A stretch of DNA of 64,000 nucleotides. Origin: Polyangium sp. 15x6 (GTDB lineage Bacteria; Myxococcota_A; Polyangia; Polyangiales; Polyangiaceae). The position numbers and the translations under genes were made by a program. Where the stretch lies: positions 156,419 through 220,418 of the forward strand of contig NZ_JASBQE010000007.1 of the NCBI RefSeq assembly GCF_029960785.1. The letters run 5' to 3'. The notes beneath the pieces were generated by a model. It ran no database searches and had not been told where the DNA came from. It saw nothing but the letters and a program-made list of their open reading frames with translations. This document shows positions 25,887 through 33,908 of the stretch, one piece after another (the first letter of the stretch is position 1; each line of letters opens with the position of its first letter).

Positions 25887-26762
25887 CTACGTCTTGGCCC
25901 TTGCCTTGAGCGCGGCGGCCTTTTCGAGCAGGGCTTTGGCCTGGGCTTCGAGCTCCTCGGCCGCCTGCACCTGGGCCAAGCGCTCCTCGGCGGCGCGGGC
26001 TTCGGTCGCGGCTTCCTCTTCGAGCTTCTGGAGGAGGGCCTTTCGTGCGGCGAGCTCGGCGGTGAGCTCCTCGATCGAGGTCTTCACCTCGTCGATGGTC
26101 TCCTCCTCTTCGCGCGGGGCTTCGGTGGAGAAAAAGCCGTCGCCGAAGTTCTGGGGGAGGGTGGGGTTCTGGTACGGCAGCTTCGCGAGCCCGCCGTAGG
26201 CCTCTTTGCGGGCGGCATTGACCTTGTCGATGAATTGCTTGCGCGTGCCGATGTCGCGGAAATCGCGATTGCGCGACAGCGCTTTTTTGCGCAGCTCCTC
26301 GGCGCCCTTGCCGGCGGCGACGAGGTCCTCTGCTTCGGGCGCCATGGCGACGAGCGCGGGCACGCCGCATTTCGCGAGCGTATCGCGCCAATCGCTCATG
26401 GACGCGAGTTGACCGCCGAGGACGGGCCGCCGGAATTTCGCGAGCGCTTTGTTTTTGAAGAGGGCGGCGCGGAGCTGCTTGCGGGTATGGCCGTCCGTCT
26501 CGTTGTCGACGGCGCGCGAGACGCGGCCGGCAAAAGAATCGAGCCCGTCGTCGGCCTTGTCGACGCCGGCCTGCGTCCTCGATAACGCGTCGAGGATATC
26601 GATTTCCTCGAGGAGCACGGACTTCCATTCCTCGCGGAGCGCCTGGAACGTCGGCACATAAGCCGCGGCGAGCGGCTCCTCGACCATACGGGAGAGGGAA
26701 TAGGCGAGCTCTCCACGGAGCGTGAAGATTCCAATGCGGTACGGGAGGGCGCGGGCGGCCAT
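25887..26762 (-). CDS. Hypothetical protein with C-terminal coiled coil
   Basis: A 291-residue cytoplasmic protein without signal peptide. Residues 1-215 contain no motif I know (RMVEEPLAAAYVPTFQALRE, FRRPVLGGQLASMSDWRDTL). Residues about 218-291 are a strongly heptad-patterned Glu/Ala/Leu/Lys coiled coil (ELTAELAARKALLQKLEEEA and on). The N-terminal MAARALPYRIGIFTLRGELA is shared, as I remember, by uncharacterised proteins of the group, but this is not a function. ATG at 26762 is the first start. Its terminus faces the 25.4-25.9 kb gene-free region. Confidence 0.7.
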   Translation of the reverse strand: MAARALPYRIGIFTLRGELAYSLSRMVEEPLAAAYVPTFQALREEWKSVLLEEIDILDALSRTQAGVDKADDGLDSFAGRVSRAVDNETDGHTRKQLRAALFKNKALAKFRRPVLGGQLASMSDWRDTLAKCGVPALVAMAPEAEDLVAAGKGAEELRKKALSRNRDFRDIGTRKQFIDKVNAARKEAYGGLAKLPYQNPTLPQNFGDGFFSTEAPREEEETIDEVKTSIEELTAELAARKALLQKLEEEAATEARAAEERLAQVQAAEELEAQAKALLEKAAALKARAKT

Positions 26763-26924
26763 GGCGGGGACGGTAGCGCGGGTTACGGGGATGATGTCAA
26801 GAGAATTTGTACGGGGGGACCCGGTGGACGCGGGTCTGCAACGTCATGCCGTAGGCTCATGGCTCGGATGGCCGCCCGCCGATGGGGGTGAGGGCTGGTC
26901 CATTCCGAGAGAAAGGAGCGGTCC

Positions 26925-27032
26925 ATGCGACGATCGACTCGATGGGCTCGCCTTTGGCATTCCCTCGTCACGGCGCTCGCGGTCTCGCGTTCGTCGATCC
27001 GAATCGCCTCCCCGATCATGTTGCGTCGTTGA
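26925..27032 (+). CDS. Possible small basic peptide (35 residues)
   Basis: An ATG preceded by AAGGAG at 7 bp spacing opens a 35-codon frame that starts MRRSTRWARLWHSLV and ends PIMLRR. The peptide is rich in Arg, Ser and Ala with an amphipathic, possibly membrane-active middle segment. The ribosome binding site is better than those of many long genes here, but the ORF is too short for codon statistics. It could be a leader peptide or chance. Confidence 0.3.
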   Translation: MRRSTRWARLWHSLVTALAVSRSSIRIASPIMLRR

Positions 27033-27180
27033 GGGGTGAGATTCGGACCTCCGGCGGGCGCGTGCTGTCCGACCGAGGGCTCGACGCCTGCCTCTCCTGC
27101 CCGAGCCGAACACGGTCCTCCTGGCCTCGTAAACGAAAAGGCGCTGTGTTCGGCTTCGGGCGGTTTCTTCACGAAATGAC

Positions 27181-27251
27181 CCGCAGGAGAGGGCGATGGG
27201 GGCGCGCGCATCTGGGCACGCACCGCTCGCCTCCATCGCCCTCTCCTGCGG
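27181..27251. repeat. Long inverted repeat (19 bp perfect, about 24 bp with one wobble)
   Basis: The left arm 27181-27199 (CCGCAGGAGAGGGCGATGG) and right arm 27233-27251 are perfect reverse complements. After one G-T wobble, four more pairs extend the stem inward to 27204 and 27228. The loop is about 23 nt. No T-run follows. It lies 76 bp upstream of the kinase start, in the leader or promoter region. It could be a REP-like element, an operator or a leader hairpin. Confidence 0.75.
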
Positions 27252-27327
27252 CTCGGATCGGTGACTTCCCGGAGGGAAACGGTAGGACCTGTCGACGGAT
27301 CCCCAGACACGCTCTACCATCGCGCTC

Positions 27328-28995
27328 GTGTCCGGCCCCCCGCACCCTCCTCGCCCCGCCCCCCTCATCAAGAGACGGAAGATCGAGCGCCGCGTCGTCC
27401 TCGCGGTGCTCGTGACCGCCGTCATCCCGCTCGTCGCCGCGCTGCTCATGGCGCGGGCCATGGTCGCGCGCGTCAGCGCGACCGCGTTTCAGCCGGAGTT
27501 CGGCGCGCACCTCGACCGCGCGCTCGGCGTGTATGCCGACCTCGCCAAGACGATCAAGCAAGGCATGCGGTACGAGGCCGACGCCATTGCGATGCGGCCC
27601 GAGCTCTCGCGCGTGGTGAAGGACGGGGAGGGGGATCGGGTCTCGGCCGAGCTCGCGCGGGAATTCTCCGCGCATCCCTCGCTCGTCTCGCTGAAAATCG
27701 AGGACGCGTCGGGCGCGGTCCTCGGCAAACACGAGCGCGAGCGCCCCGTGGATCCCGCCGTGGAGCGCACGCTGCTCGTGCGCAGGCCGCTCGGCGAGGC
27801 CTCCGAGGACGACGGCCCCTTCCTCGTCGCCACGTTCGCCGCGCCAAACGCGCGGTTCGCCGAGATGGAGTCCGCGCAGGAGTTCGTCCAGGCATACCAT
27901 CAGATCGAACGACATCATCGCGAGGAATACGTCGACCGGACGTACACGCGTGCGTTCGGCCTCCTGTTCGGGCTTTTGATCTTGCTCGCGGCCCTCGCGG
28001 GGATCGTGGTCGCGCGGCCGGTGACGCGGCGGATCGCCGAGCTCGCGGCGGCGACGCGTCCCGTGGCGGCGGGTGATTTGACGGTGCGGGTCGCGGTGAC
28101 CGGGGACGACGAGGTCGGCGACCTCGGCAGGGCGTTCAATCGAATGCTCGAGGAGCTCGACGAGAGCCGCGCCCGCGTCGAGTTCCTCCGCCGCATGAGC
28201 GAATGGCAGAAGATGGCCCGGCACCTCGCGCACGAAATCAAGAATCCGCTCACGCCGATCCAGCTCGCCGTGCAGGAGTGCCATCGCCGGTATGCCGGCG
28301 ACGATCCCGACTATCGGCGCATCGTGCAAACCACGCTGGAGGTCGTCGAGGAGGAGGTGGGCACGCTCCGCCGCCTCGTCGGCGAGTTCTCGAGCTTCGC
28401 GCGGCTGCCGCGGGCGGAGCTCGAATCGGTCGACCTCGGCGCCTTCTTGCGCGAGCAGCGGGACCATTTCTCGGCCCGGACGGAGGGCCGCACGAGCTCG
28501 GACGAAGAGGCGCTCCTCTCGCGGATCGATCTGCGCTTCGACGTGCCCGAGGGCGCGATGCCCGCGGTCCTCGATCGCGAAATGCTTCATCGCGTCCTCA
28601 CGAACGTCGTGCAGAATGCGGCCCAGGCGCTCCGGGACGCCCGCAAGCGCGCCGGCAAGAGCGAGGGGACCTGGGGGCGGGTCATGGTCTCGGCGCGGAC
28701 CGTGGGCGGCTCCTACGTCGTCGACGTCGACGACGATGGCCCGGGCATCGCGGCCGAGGTGCGCGACGTGCTCTTCGATCCTTACGTGACGACGAAGCGC
28801 GACGGCACGGGGCTCGGGCTCACCATCGTGAAGAAAATCGTCGTCGATCACGGCGGCACCATCGAGGCCACGGCCTCGTCGCTCGGGGGCGCGCGGTTCA
28901 GGATCCGGCTGCCCCGCGCGGACAGCGCCGAGGCGCGCGCCGCCGTCGAGCGGTCCCTCGCGGCGGACGACGAGGAGGCGGCGCGCTCTTCCTGA
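27328..28995 (+). CDS. NtrY-like sensor histidine kinase with HAMP domain
   Basis: A 555-residue kinase, GTG start. Transmembrane helices lie at about 22-45 and 208-232 around an extracytoplasmic sensor of some 160 residues. A HAMP domain follows (about 230-285, VVARPVTRRIAELAAATRPV), then the kinase core: H-box HLAHEIKNPLTPIQLA with H302, N-box LTNVVQNAAQAL, G1 DDDGPGI and G2 GTGLGLTI. All catalytic boxes are intact. The HEIKNPLTPIQ sequence is characteristic of NtrY. No response regulator is adjacent. It resembles the kinase at 14.2-16.0 kb in type but not in its sensor domain. Confidence 0.9.
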   Translation: MSGPPHPPRPAPLIKRRKIERRVVLAVLVTAVIPLVAALLMARAMVARVSATAFQPEFGAHLDRALGVYADLAKTIKQGMRYEADAIAMRPELSRVVKDGEGDRVSAELAREFSAHPSLVSLKIEDASGAVLGKHERERPVDPAVERTLLVRRPLGEASEDDGPFLVATFAAPNARFAEMESAQEFVQAYHQIERHHREEYVDRTYTRAFGLLFGLLILLAALAGIVVARPVTRRIAELAAATRPVAAGDLTVRVAVTGDDEVGDLGRAFNRMLEELDESRARVEFLRRMSEWQKMARHLAHEIKNPLTPIQLAVQECHRRYAGDDPDYRRIVQTTLEVVEEEVGTLRRLVGEFSSFARLPRAELESVDLGAFLREQRDHFSARTEGRTSSDEEALLSRIDLRFDVPEGAMPAVLDREMLHRVLTNVVQNAAQALRDARKRAGKSEGTWGRVMVSARTVGGSYVVDVDDDGPGIAAEVRDVLFDPYVTTKRDGTGLGLTIVKKIVVDHGGTIEATASSLGGARFRIRLPRADSAEARAAVERSLAADDEEAARSS

Positions 28996-29064
28996 GCCGG
29001 TGCGTAGCGTCGTGCACGACGGCGACACCCTGCGTGGCACGACCGCTGCAATGGTCACCCGTTC

Positions 29065-29220
29065 ATGGCGCCCTGGCTCCGTATCGTTCTCTGGGTGGTG
29101 GCGATCGTGGCCCCGGGTGGATTCGCGCTCCTGCCCTTCCTTGCAGGTGAACACGTCAAGCGGAGGCGCGACGAGCGGTCGCGCGCCCTCGCCACCTCCT
29201 CGGTGAAGGCTGGACAGTAG
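29065..29220 (+). CDS. Small single-helix membrane protein (51 residues)
   Basis: ATG 29065 opens a 51-codon frame starting MAPWLRIVLWVVAIVAPGGF, with one hydrophobic helix (about 4-27, ending LLPFLAG) and a basic cytoplasmic tail (EHVKRRRDERSRALATSSVK). The positive-inside arrangement and GC-rich third positions support a real gene, but there is no strong ribosome binding site and the family is unknown. It follows the kinase gene by 69 bp on the same strand and could be its accessory peptide. Confidence 0.5.
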   Translation: MAPWLRIVLWVVAIVAPGGFALLPFLAGEHVKRRRDERSRALATSSVKAGQ

Positions 29221-29350
29221 TGCGAAGTCCGCCTGGGACGGCCCCCGGGCGAGCTCGACTTTTTGCGTCATTTCTGCGGTCGGGTTTGGCGGGCCGAGCA
29301 TCGAAGGAATGGGCGTCGGGCCATTGCTCCTAGCTTGACGAAGAGGACCG

Positions 29351-29992
29351 ATGAACAACGAGGCAGGAACGAAGATGCGTTCGCCGCTCCGCACGTTACG
29401 CCTGGGCACGGTGGCGGCGGGATCCGTCGAGACGGCGCAACCCGTGTCCGAACGGTACGGGCCTCGATCCGTGATGCGCCCGATGGCGCCGGATTATTTC
29501 GCGATTCCGCCGGAGCCCTCGGGCGTGGTCCAGGCGCTCTCCGCGGAGCCGCGCTCGGGCCCCGGGAGCCGGAAGCTCCGGACACCCCTCGACGAGGTGA
29601 GCGAGCTCATCCGAAAAATGGAGATTCGGGAGCTCGGGGATGTTCTTCTCTATGCGCAACGATTGCTCGCTGCGCGCGGCAAGGCGCCCGACCCGGACGT
29701 GATTTCCGCGCTCCTCGCGGCCATGGGCCGCCTGTACGCGGCCTATCGCAATGCACCCGGCGTGCCCTTACCGATTCTGCGCGGAGCGCTCCCGGACGTC
29801 CCGCGCAAGACGCTCGACGACGCGCTGCTCGAAGCGGAGGCGCGACGCATGCTCCGGCTCGTCGTGGTTTCGCCGCTCACGCCGTTCGTCGAGCGGGCGG
29901 CGGGCCTTCACGATCCGCGGCGCGGGCTCCTCTATTTCGTGTCGGCGCCGGATGGCACGCCGCGCGAGCCCGAGCCCATGCGGAAGCGCTGA
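29351..29992 (+). CDS. Hypothetical protein
   Basis: A 213-residue protein without signal peptide or membrane helix. The first 75 residues look disordered (Pro, Ser, Arg). Residues 75-200 are predicted mostly helical (LDEVSELIRKMEIRELGDVL, VISALLAAMGRLYAAYRNAP), with the second half resembling a small winged-helix arrangement (PRKTLDDALLEAEARRMLRL, GLLYFVSAPDG), which is only a guess. GAGG 5 bp before the ATG supports the start. It ends 20 bp from the convergent amine oxidase gene. Function unknown. Confidence 0.65.
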   Translation: MNNEAGTKMRSPLRTLRLGTVAAGSVETAQPVSERYGPRSVMRPMAPDYFAIPPEPSGVVQALSAEPRSGPGSRKLRTPLDEVSELIRKMEIRELGDVLLYAQRLLAARGKAPDPDVISALLAAMGRLYAAYRNAPGVPLPILRGALPDVPRKTLDDALLEAEARRMLRLVVVSPLTPFVERAAGLHDPRRGLLYFVSAPDGTPREPEPMRKR

Positions 29993-30012
29993 ATCGGCCC
30001 TTGTCCCGAGCC

Positions 30013-31389
30013 TCAGCCGAGGGCGGCGAGCACCTCGTCCGAGGCGCGCTCGCCGGCTTCGACGGCGCCTTCCATGTAACCGGTCCACACGCGCGCCGTC
30101 TCCGTCCCGGCCCAGTGCACGCGGCCCACGGGCGCGCGCAAGGCCGAAGCGTGCGCGGTGAGCACGCCCGGGCCGAGGACCATCGAATAACAACCGCGTG
30201 ACCAGCGCTCGGCGGGCCAGTCCTGATCGACGTAATCGATCGGCGCGGCCGCGCTCGGGCCGAAGAAACGCGTCAAAGAATCGACGGCGGCCTTTTTCCG
30301 CTCCTCGGGGCTTTTTCCGCTCATGGCGCGCGCGTCCTTGCCCATGAAGAATCCGACGAGCGCGCCGTGCGAGCCGTCCTCGGGAGAATCGTCGAACACG
30401 AGTTTCACCGACCCCACGTCGGAGAGCGCCTCTCCCGAATATCCGGCTTGCCGCCAGAATGGCGACGCGTATGTCGCGACGCACTTGATCACGCTGCCCA
30501 TCGGCGACCGCTGCGTGAGCTGGTCCCGCGACGCGGGCAGGCCCGGCTCGTAATCGATCCGCCCCGCGAGCGCGGGCGGCACGGCCACGATCACCCGCTT
30601 GCACCGCCACGTCCCCGCGTCCGAGGTCACGGTCACGCCGGCCGCGTCCTGCGCGATGCGCCGCACCGGCGCGCCGAGGACCACCCGCTCCTCGCCGAGC
30701 CCGCGCGCGATTCGCTTCGAGACCTCCTGAAAGCCCTCCGCGAGGCGCGTCTCCTGCGCGCCATTCTCGATCTCCGTCAGCCGTATGAGCCCGCCGCCCT
30801 GACGCAGATAATACAAGAAAAATAGGAGGGACAGCTCGGACGGCTCCGCCGCGAAGACGGCCCGCACCGCCGTGTCGAGCATCGCTTTGGCGCCGCGGGT
30901 CTTCACGTTTTTCCGTTTCCACGCCTCGACCGTGGTCCCGTCCCATTCCGAGGCCTTCGCGGCCGAGAGCGGATCCTCGATCGGGACCTCCTTCACGAGC
31001 GCCTCGATGCGCTGGATCGTGATTCCGAGGTCGACGGCGCCGATCAAGGACAGGCTCGGGATCGACGTCTTGTACGTCGTCAGCGTCCCGCCGAGCGACA
31101 GCACCTTCTTGCCGTCGCGCCATTGCTTGAACGTCGACAAACCGAGCTCGGCGACGAGCTTCGTCATCCGGTCCTGCGTGGGGCCGATCCATTGCGCGCC
31201 GAGGTCCACGCGGTCGCCTCGGGCCGTCGTGTGGCTGAGCGTCCGGCCGCCGACCCGATCCCGCGCCTCCAGCACCACGACCGAGACGCCCGCGGCCGCG
31301 AGCCGCCGGGCCGCCACGAGGCCGCTGAGCCCCGCGCCGACGACCACCACGGATGCTTCGCGCGGCGCTCCTTGCCCAATTTCTTCCAT
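30013..31389 (-). CDS. Flavin-containing amine oxidase
   Basis: A 458-residue FAD enzyme of the flavin monoamine oxidase family. The Rossmann dinucleotide motif is VVVVGAGLSGLVAARR (about 14-29), followed by LEARDRVGGRT, the classical GG motif. The C-terminal FAD-binding segment is VHWAGTETARVWTGYMEGAV, as in monoamine oxidase and putrescine oxidase. It oxidises an amine to an aldehyde with release of peroxide; the substrate cannot be deduced. No signal peptide is seen, so it is probably cytoplasmic. ATG 31389 puts the Rossmann motif near the N-terminus as expected. The NUDIX gene lies 44 bp upstream on the same strand, so co-transcription is possible. Confidence 0.9.
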   Translation of the reverse strand: MEEIGQGAPREASVVVVGAGLSGLVAARRLAAAGVSVVVLEARDRVGGRTLSHTTARGDRVDLGAQWIGPTQDRMTKLVAELGLSTFKQWRDGKKVLSLGGTLTTYKTSIPSLSLIGAVDLGITIQRIEALVKEVPIEDPLSAAKASEWDGTTVEAWKRKNVKTRGAKAMLDTAVRAVFAAEPSELSLLFFLYYLRQGGGLIRLTEIENGAQETRLAEGFQEVSKRIARGLGEERVVLGAPVRRIAQDAAGVTVTSDAGTWRCKRVIVAVPPALAGRIDYEPGLPASRDQLTQRSPMGSVIKCVATYASPFWRQAGYSGEALSDVGSVKLVFDDSPEDGSHGALVGFFMGKDARAMSGKSPEERKKAAVDSLTRFFGPSAAAPIDYVDQDWPAERWSRGCYSMVLGPGVLTAHASALRAPVGRVHWAGTETARVWTGYMEGAVEAGERASDEVLAALG

Positions 31390-31433
31390 CGCAGGGGCAG
31401 GATACCGCCGTTCGGGCCGGTCGTGTGCTCCGA

Positions 31434-31859
31434 TTACGTGCGGGGCGCGAGCAGGGCCCGCACCTTCGAAAGGATCGCGACGTCCGCCGGCGGGAAAAGC
31501 TCGTCCCTCAGGTCTTCGGTCGCGGCCCACTTCACGTCCGCGACGTCGAGCGGGCGCGGATCGGGCGATCCTGCCGCGCGCGTCACCGCAAAAAACAGGA
31601 GCAGCACGGCTTTCTCCGGGTACCTGTGGAACGTCACCTCGACGGGATCGCCGACCGAGACCTCCATGCCGATCTCCTCGCGCAGCTCGCGCACGAGGGC
31701 CGCGCGCGGGTCCTCGCCGGGCTCGACCTTGCCGCCGGGGAACTCCCAGGCGCCGGCGAGGTGCGTGCCGCGCTTGCGCTGGGTGAGCAGGACGCGCCCC
31801 TCCTCGACGAGGACGGCGGCGGAGACGAGGACGGGCGGACGGGGCGATGCTTCGGGCAT
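31434..31859 (-). CDS. NUDIX (MutT-like) hydrolase
   Basis: A 141-residue NUDIX hydrolase. The Nudix box runs from G43 to M65 and matches GX5EX7REUXEEXGU completely, including the metal-binding REXXEE. The protein resembles MutT/8-oxo-dGTPase-like enzymes (VLLTQRKRGTHLAGAWEFPG), which remove oxidised nucleotides, though ADP-ribose or other substrates are possible. A GTG at 31880 preceded by GGGGCGAG would add 7 residues. It diverges from purM. Confidence 0.88.
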   Translation of the reverse strand: MPEASPRPPVLVSAAVLVEEGRVLLTQRKRGTHLAGAWEFPGGKVEPGEDPRAALVRELREEIGMEVSVGDPVEVTFHRYPEKAVLLLFFAVTRAAGSPDPRPLDVADVKWAATEDLRDELFPPADVAILSKVRALLAPRT

Positions 31860-31909
31860 GACGGCGACGAACCCTAGCACCTCGCCCCAAGCTGTGACAT
31901 TCCGCCGGC

Positions 31910-32962
31910 ATGCCCATCACCTACAGCCAGGCCGGCGTCGACATCGACCGGGGGGACGCCCTCGTCGAGCGCATCAAGAAGCTCGCGCGCCCGACGCGCA
32001 TCCCCGAGGTCGTCGCCGATGTCGGCGGCTTCGCGGGCCTCTGCGCCCTGCCGAGCGGGCTCGTCGACCCGATCCTCGTGAGCGGCACGGACGGCGTCGG
32101 CACGAAGCTCAAGGTCGCCTTCGCCGCGAACGTGCACGACACCGTGGGCCAGGACCTCGTGGCGATGTGCGTGAACGACGTGATCACCGTCGGCGCGCGC
32201 CCCCTGTTTTTCCTGGACTATTTCGCGACCGGCACGCTCGAGCTCGACGTGGGCGAGGCCGTCGTGCGGGGCATCGCCGAGGGCTGCAAGCTCGCCGGCT
32301 GCGCGCTGCTCGGCGGCGAGACGGCGGAGCTGCCGGGCATGTACGCGCCGGGCGAGTACGACCTCGCAGGCTTCGCGGTGGGCGTGGTCGAGCGGGCGAA
32401 GATGCTCGACGGCACGAAGGCGCGGGCAGGCGACGTCGTGCTCGGCGTCGCGTCGAGTGGTTTGCACTCGAACGGTTATTCGCTGGCGCGCAAGGTGCTC
32501 TTCGAGCGCATGGGGCTCGGCATCCACGATGAGGTCCCCGGGCTCGGGCGCACGGCGGCCGAGGCGCTTCTCGTGCCGACGCGCATTTACGCCCGCGCGG
32601 TGCGCGAGCTCCTCGCGGCGTTGCCCGAGGCCGTGCGCGGACTCTCGCACATCACGGGCGGGGGCTTGCCGGGCAACCTCCCGCGTGTCCTGCCGGAGGG
32701 GCTCGGCGCGCGGCTCGATCTGTCCGTGTACGAAAGGCCGGCGATCTTCCGGGTGATCGCCGAGCAAGGGCCGGTCGAGGAGGCCGAGATGCGCCGCACG
32801 TTCAATCTCGGCGTCGGGCTCGTCGTGGTGGTCGCGCCCGAGGCCGAGGCCGCCGCGCTCGGCGCGCTGCGTGGCGCCGGCGAGCAGGCCTTCCGGCTCG
32901 GCGAGGTCATCGAGGTCGGGGCCGACGTGCCGTTCGAGGATCGGGTGCGATTCGACCGATAG
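31910..32962 (+). CDS. purM: Phosphoribosylformylglycinamidine cyclo-ligase (AIR synthetase)
   Basis: A 350-residue enzyme of de novo purine synthesis, making aminoimidazole ribonucleotide from FGAM with ATP. Family marks: YSQAGVDIDRGDALVERIK near the N-terminus, VSGTDGVGTKLKVA, GQDLVAMCVNDVITVGA, LLGGETAELPGMY, SSGLHSNGYSLAR and HITGGGLPGNLPRVLP. Length and motif order are normal. It stands apart from other pur genes. NUDIX diverges upstream; the SPFH gene starts 41 bp downstream. Confidence 0.95.
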   Translation: MPITYSQAGVDIDRGDALVERIKKLARPTRIPEVVADVGGFAGLCALPSGLVDPILVSGTDGVGTKLKVAFAANVHDTVGQDLVAMCVNDVITVGARPLFFLDYFATGTLELDVGEAVVRGIAEGCKLAGCALLGGETAELPGMYAPGEYDLAGFAVGVVERAKMLDGTKARAGDVVLGVASSGLHSNGYSLARKVLFERMGLGIHDEVPGLGRTAAEALLVPTRIYARAVRELLAALPEAVRGLSHITGGGLPGNLPRVLPEGLGARLDLSVYERPAIFRVIAEQGPVEEAEMRRTFNLGVGLVVVVAPEAEAAALGALRGAGEQAFRLGEVIEVGADVPFEDRVRFDR

Positions 32963-33003
32963 CCCGTGGTGGACGGGTTTGCGCCGGTTACATTGGCGCG
33001 ACC

Positions 33004-33903
33004 ATGGATCCGCTCCTCCTCGTGCTCGGGTTTCTCCTCCTGGCCTACCTCCTCGCGGGCCTCCGGCAGATCAACCAGTGGGAGGTCGCGCTGCGCTTCA
33101 CGCTCGGCAAGCTCTCGGGCCGGGTCGAGCCCGGCGTGACGCTGTTCCTGCCGGGCTTCCAGACGCTCCGCAAGATCGACACGCGCACGAAAAACCGCGA
33201 CCTTTTGCGGCAAATGGTGATCACGCGCGACAACGTGACGACCATGGTCGACACCGTGCTCTATTACCGCGTCGTCGACCCGGAGAAGGCCACGCTGGCC
33301 GTGGAGAACTACGAGGCGGCGGTGAAAGATCGGGCGAAGGTCGTGCTTCGCGACGTCGTCGGCGAGACGCGCCTCGACGAGCTGCTCGCGCACCGCGAGG
33401 AGGTCGCCGCCAAGGTGCGCGCGCAGGTCGAGTCCACGGTGTCGCAGTGGGGCCTGCACGTGGAGCTCATCGGCCTCCAGGACGTGCAGCTCCCGCCGCA
33501 GATGCAGGAGGTGCTGGCGAAGGTCGCGATCGCCGAGCGGGACCGGAAGTACGTGGTCATCAAGAGCGAGGCCGACGTGGAGAGCGCGAAGAACTTCGCC
33601 GAGGCGGCCTCGATCCTCTCGAAGTCGCCCGGCGCCATGGAGCTCCGGCGTTTCGAGGCCCTCGCGAACCTGAGCCAGGGCAACACGAAGGTCATCTTCG
33701 ACCTCGCCAAGCCCTACGACGACGTCCGGCACACGGCGGCGGCGATGGCCGAGGCGGCCACGACCGAGCCGCAACGCGTGCGCGTCGACAACCCCGGCGC
33801 GGGCGCGCTCCGCACGGCCGCGCAGCACGAGGCCGAGGCCATCGCCGAGGCCGAGGCCGAGCTCCAGGCCCGCAAGTTCATGGCGTCGGGCCGGAAGATC
33901 TAG
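33004..33903 (+). CDS. SPFH/band 7 (slipin-like) membrane protein
   Basis: A 299-residue protein. One N-terminal transmembrane helix (about 3-20) is followed by a band 7 domain: EVALRFTLGKLSGRVEPGVT, DNVTTMVDTVLYYRVVDPEK and DELLAHREEVAAKVRAQVES, then the QLPPQMQEVLAKVAIAERDR segment typical of slipins. A C-terminal Ala/Glu coiled coil ends the protein. These proteins oligomerise on membranes and form microdomains. No NfeD-type protease gene is adjacent; the next gene, 5 bp downstream, encodes an unknown protein and is likely co-expressed. Confidence 0.88.
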   Translation: MDPLLLVLGFLLLAYLLAGLRQINQWEVALRFTLGKLSGRVEPGVTLFLPGFQTLRKIDTRTKNRDLLRQMVITRDNVTTMVDTVLYYRVVDPEKATLAVENYEAAVKDRAKVVLRDVVGETRLDELLAHREEVAAKVRAQVESTVSQWGLHVELIGLQDVQLPPQMQEVLAKVAIAERDRKYVVIKSEADVESAKNFAEAASILSKSPGAMELRRFEALANLSQGNTKVIFDLAKPYDDVRHTAAAMAEAATTEPQRVRVDNPGAGALRTAAQHEAEAIAEAEAELQARKFMASGRKI

Positions 33904-33908
33904 CCGCG

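Larger units (their letters stand above)
26763..27327. other. 565-bp region between divergent genes with a small ORF and a long inverted repeat
   Basis: It separates the coiled-coil gene (minus) from the second NtrY-like kinase (plus), so it must hold both promoters. I see a 35-codon ORF with a good ribosome binding site (26925-27032) and a 24-bp inverted repeat (27181-27251), listed separately, and no clear -10/-35 pair. Confidence 0.5.

Noticed and set aside
25502..25909. 135-codon ORF downstream of add
   Set aside because: Runs into the end of the gene on the other strand; composition follows repeats in the non-coding region.
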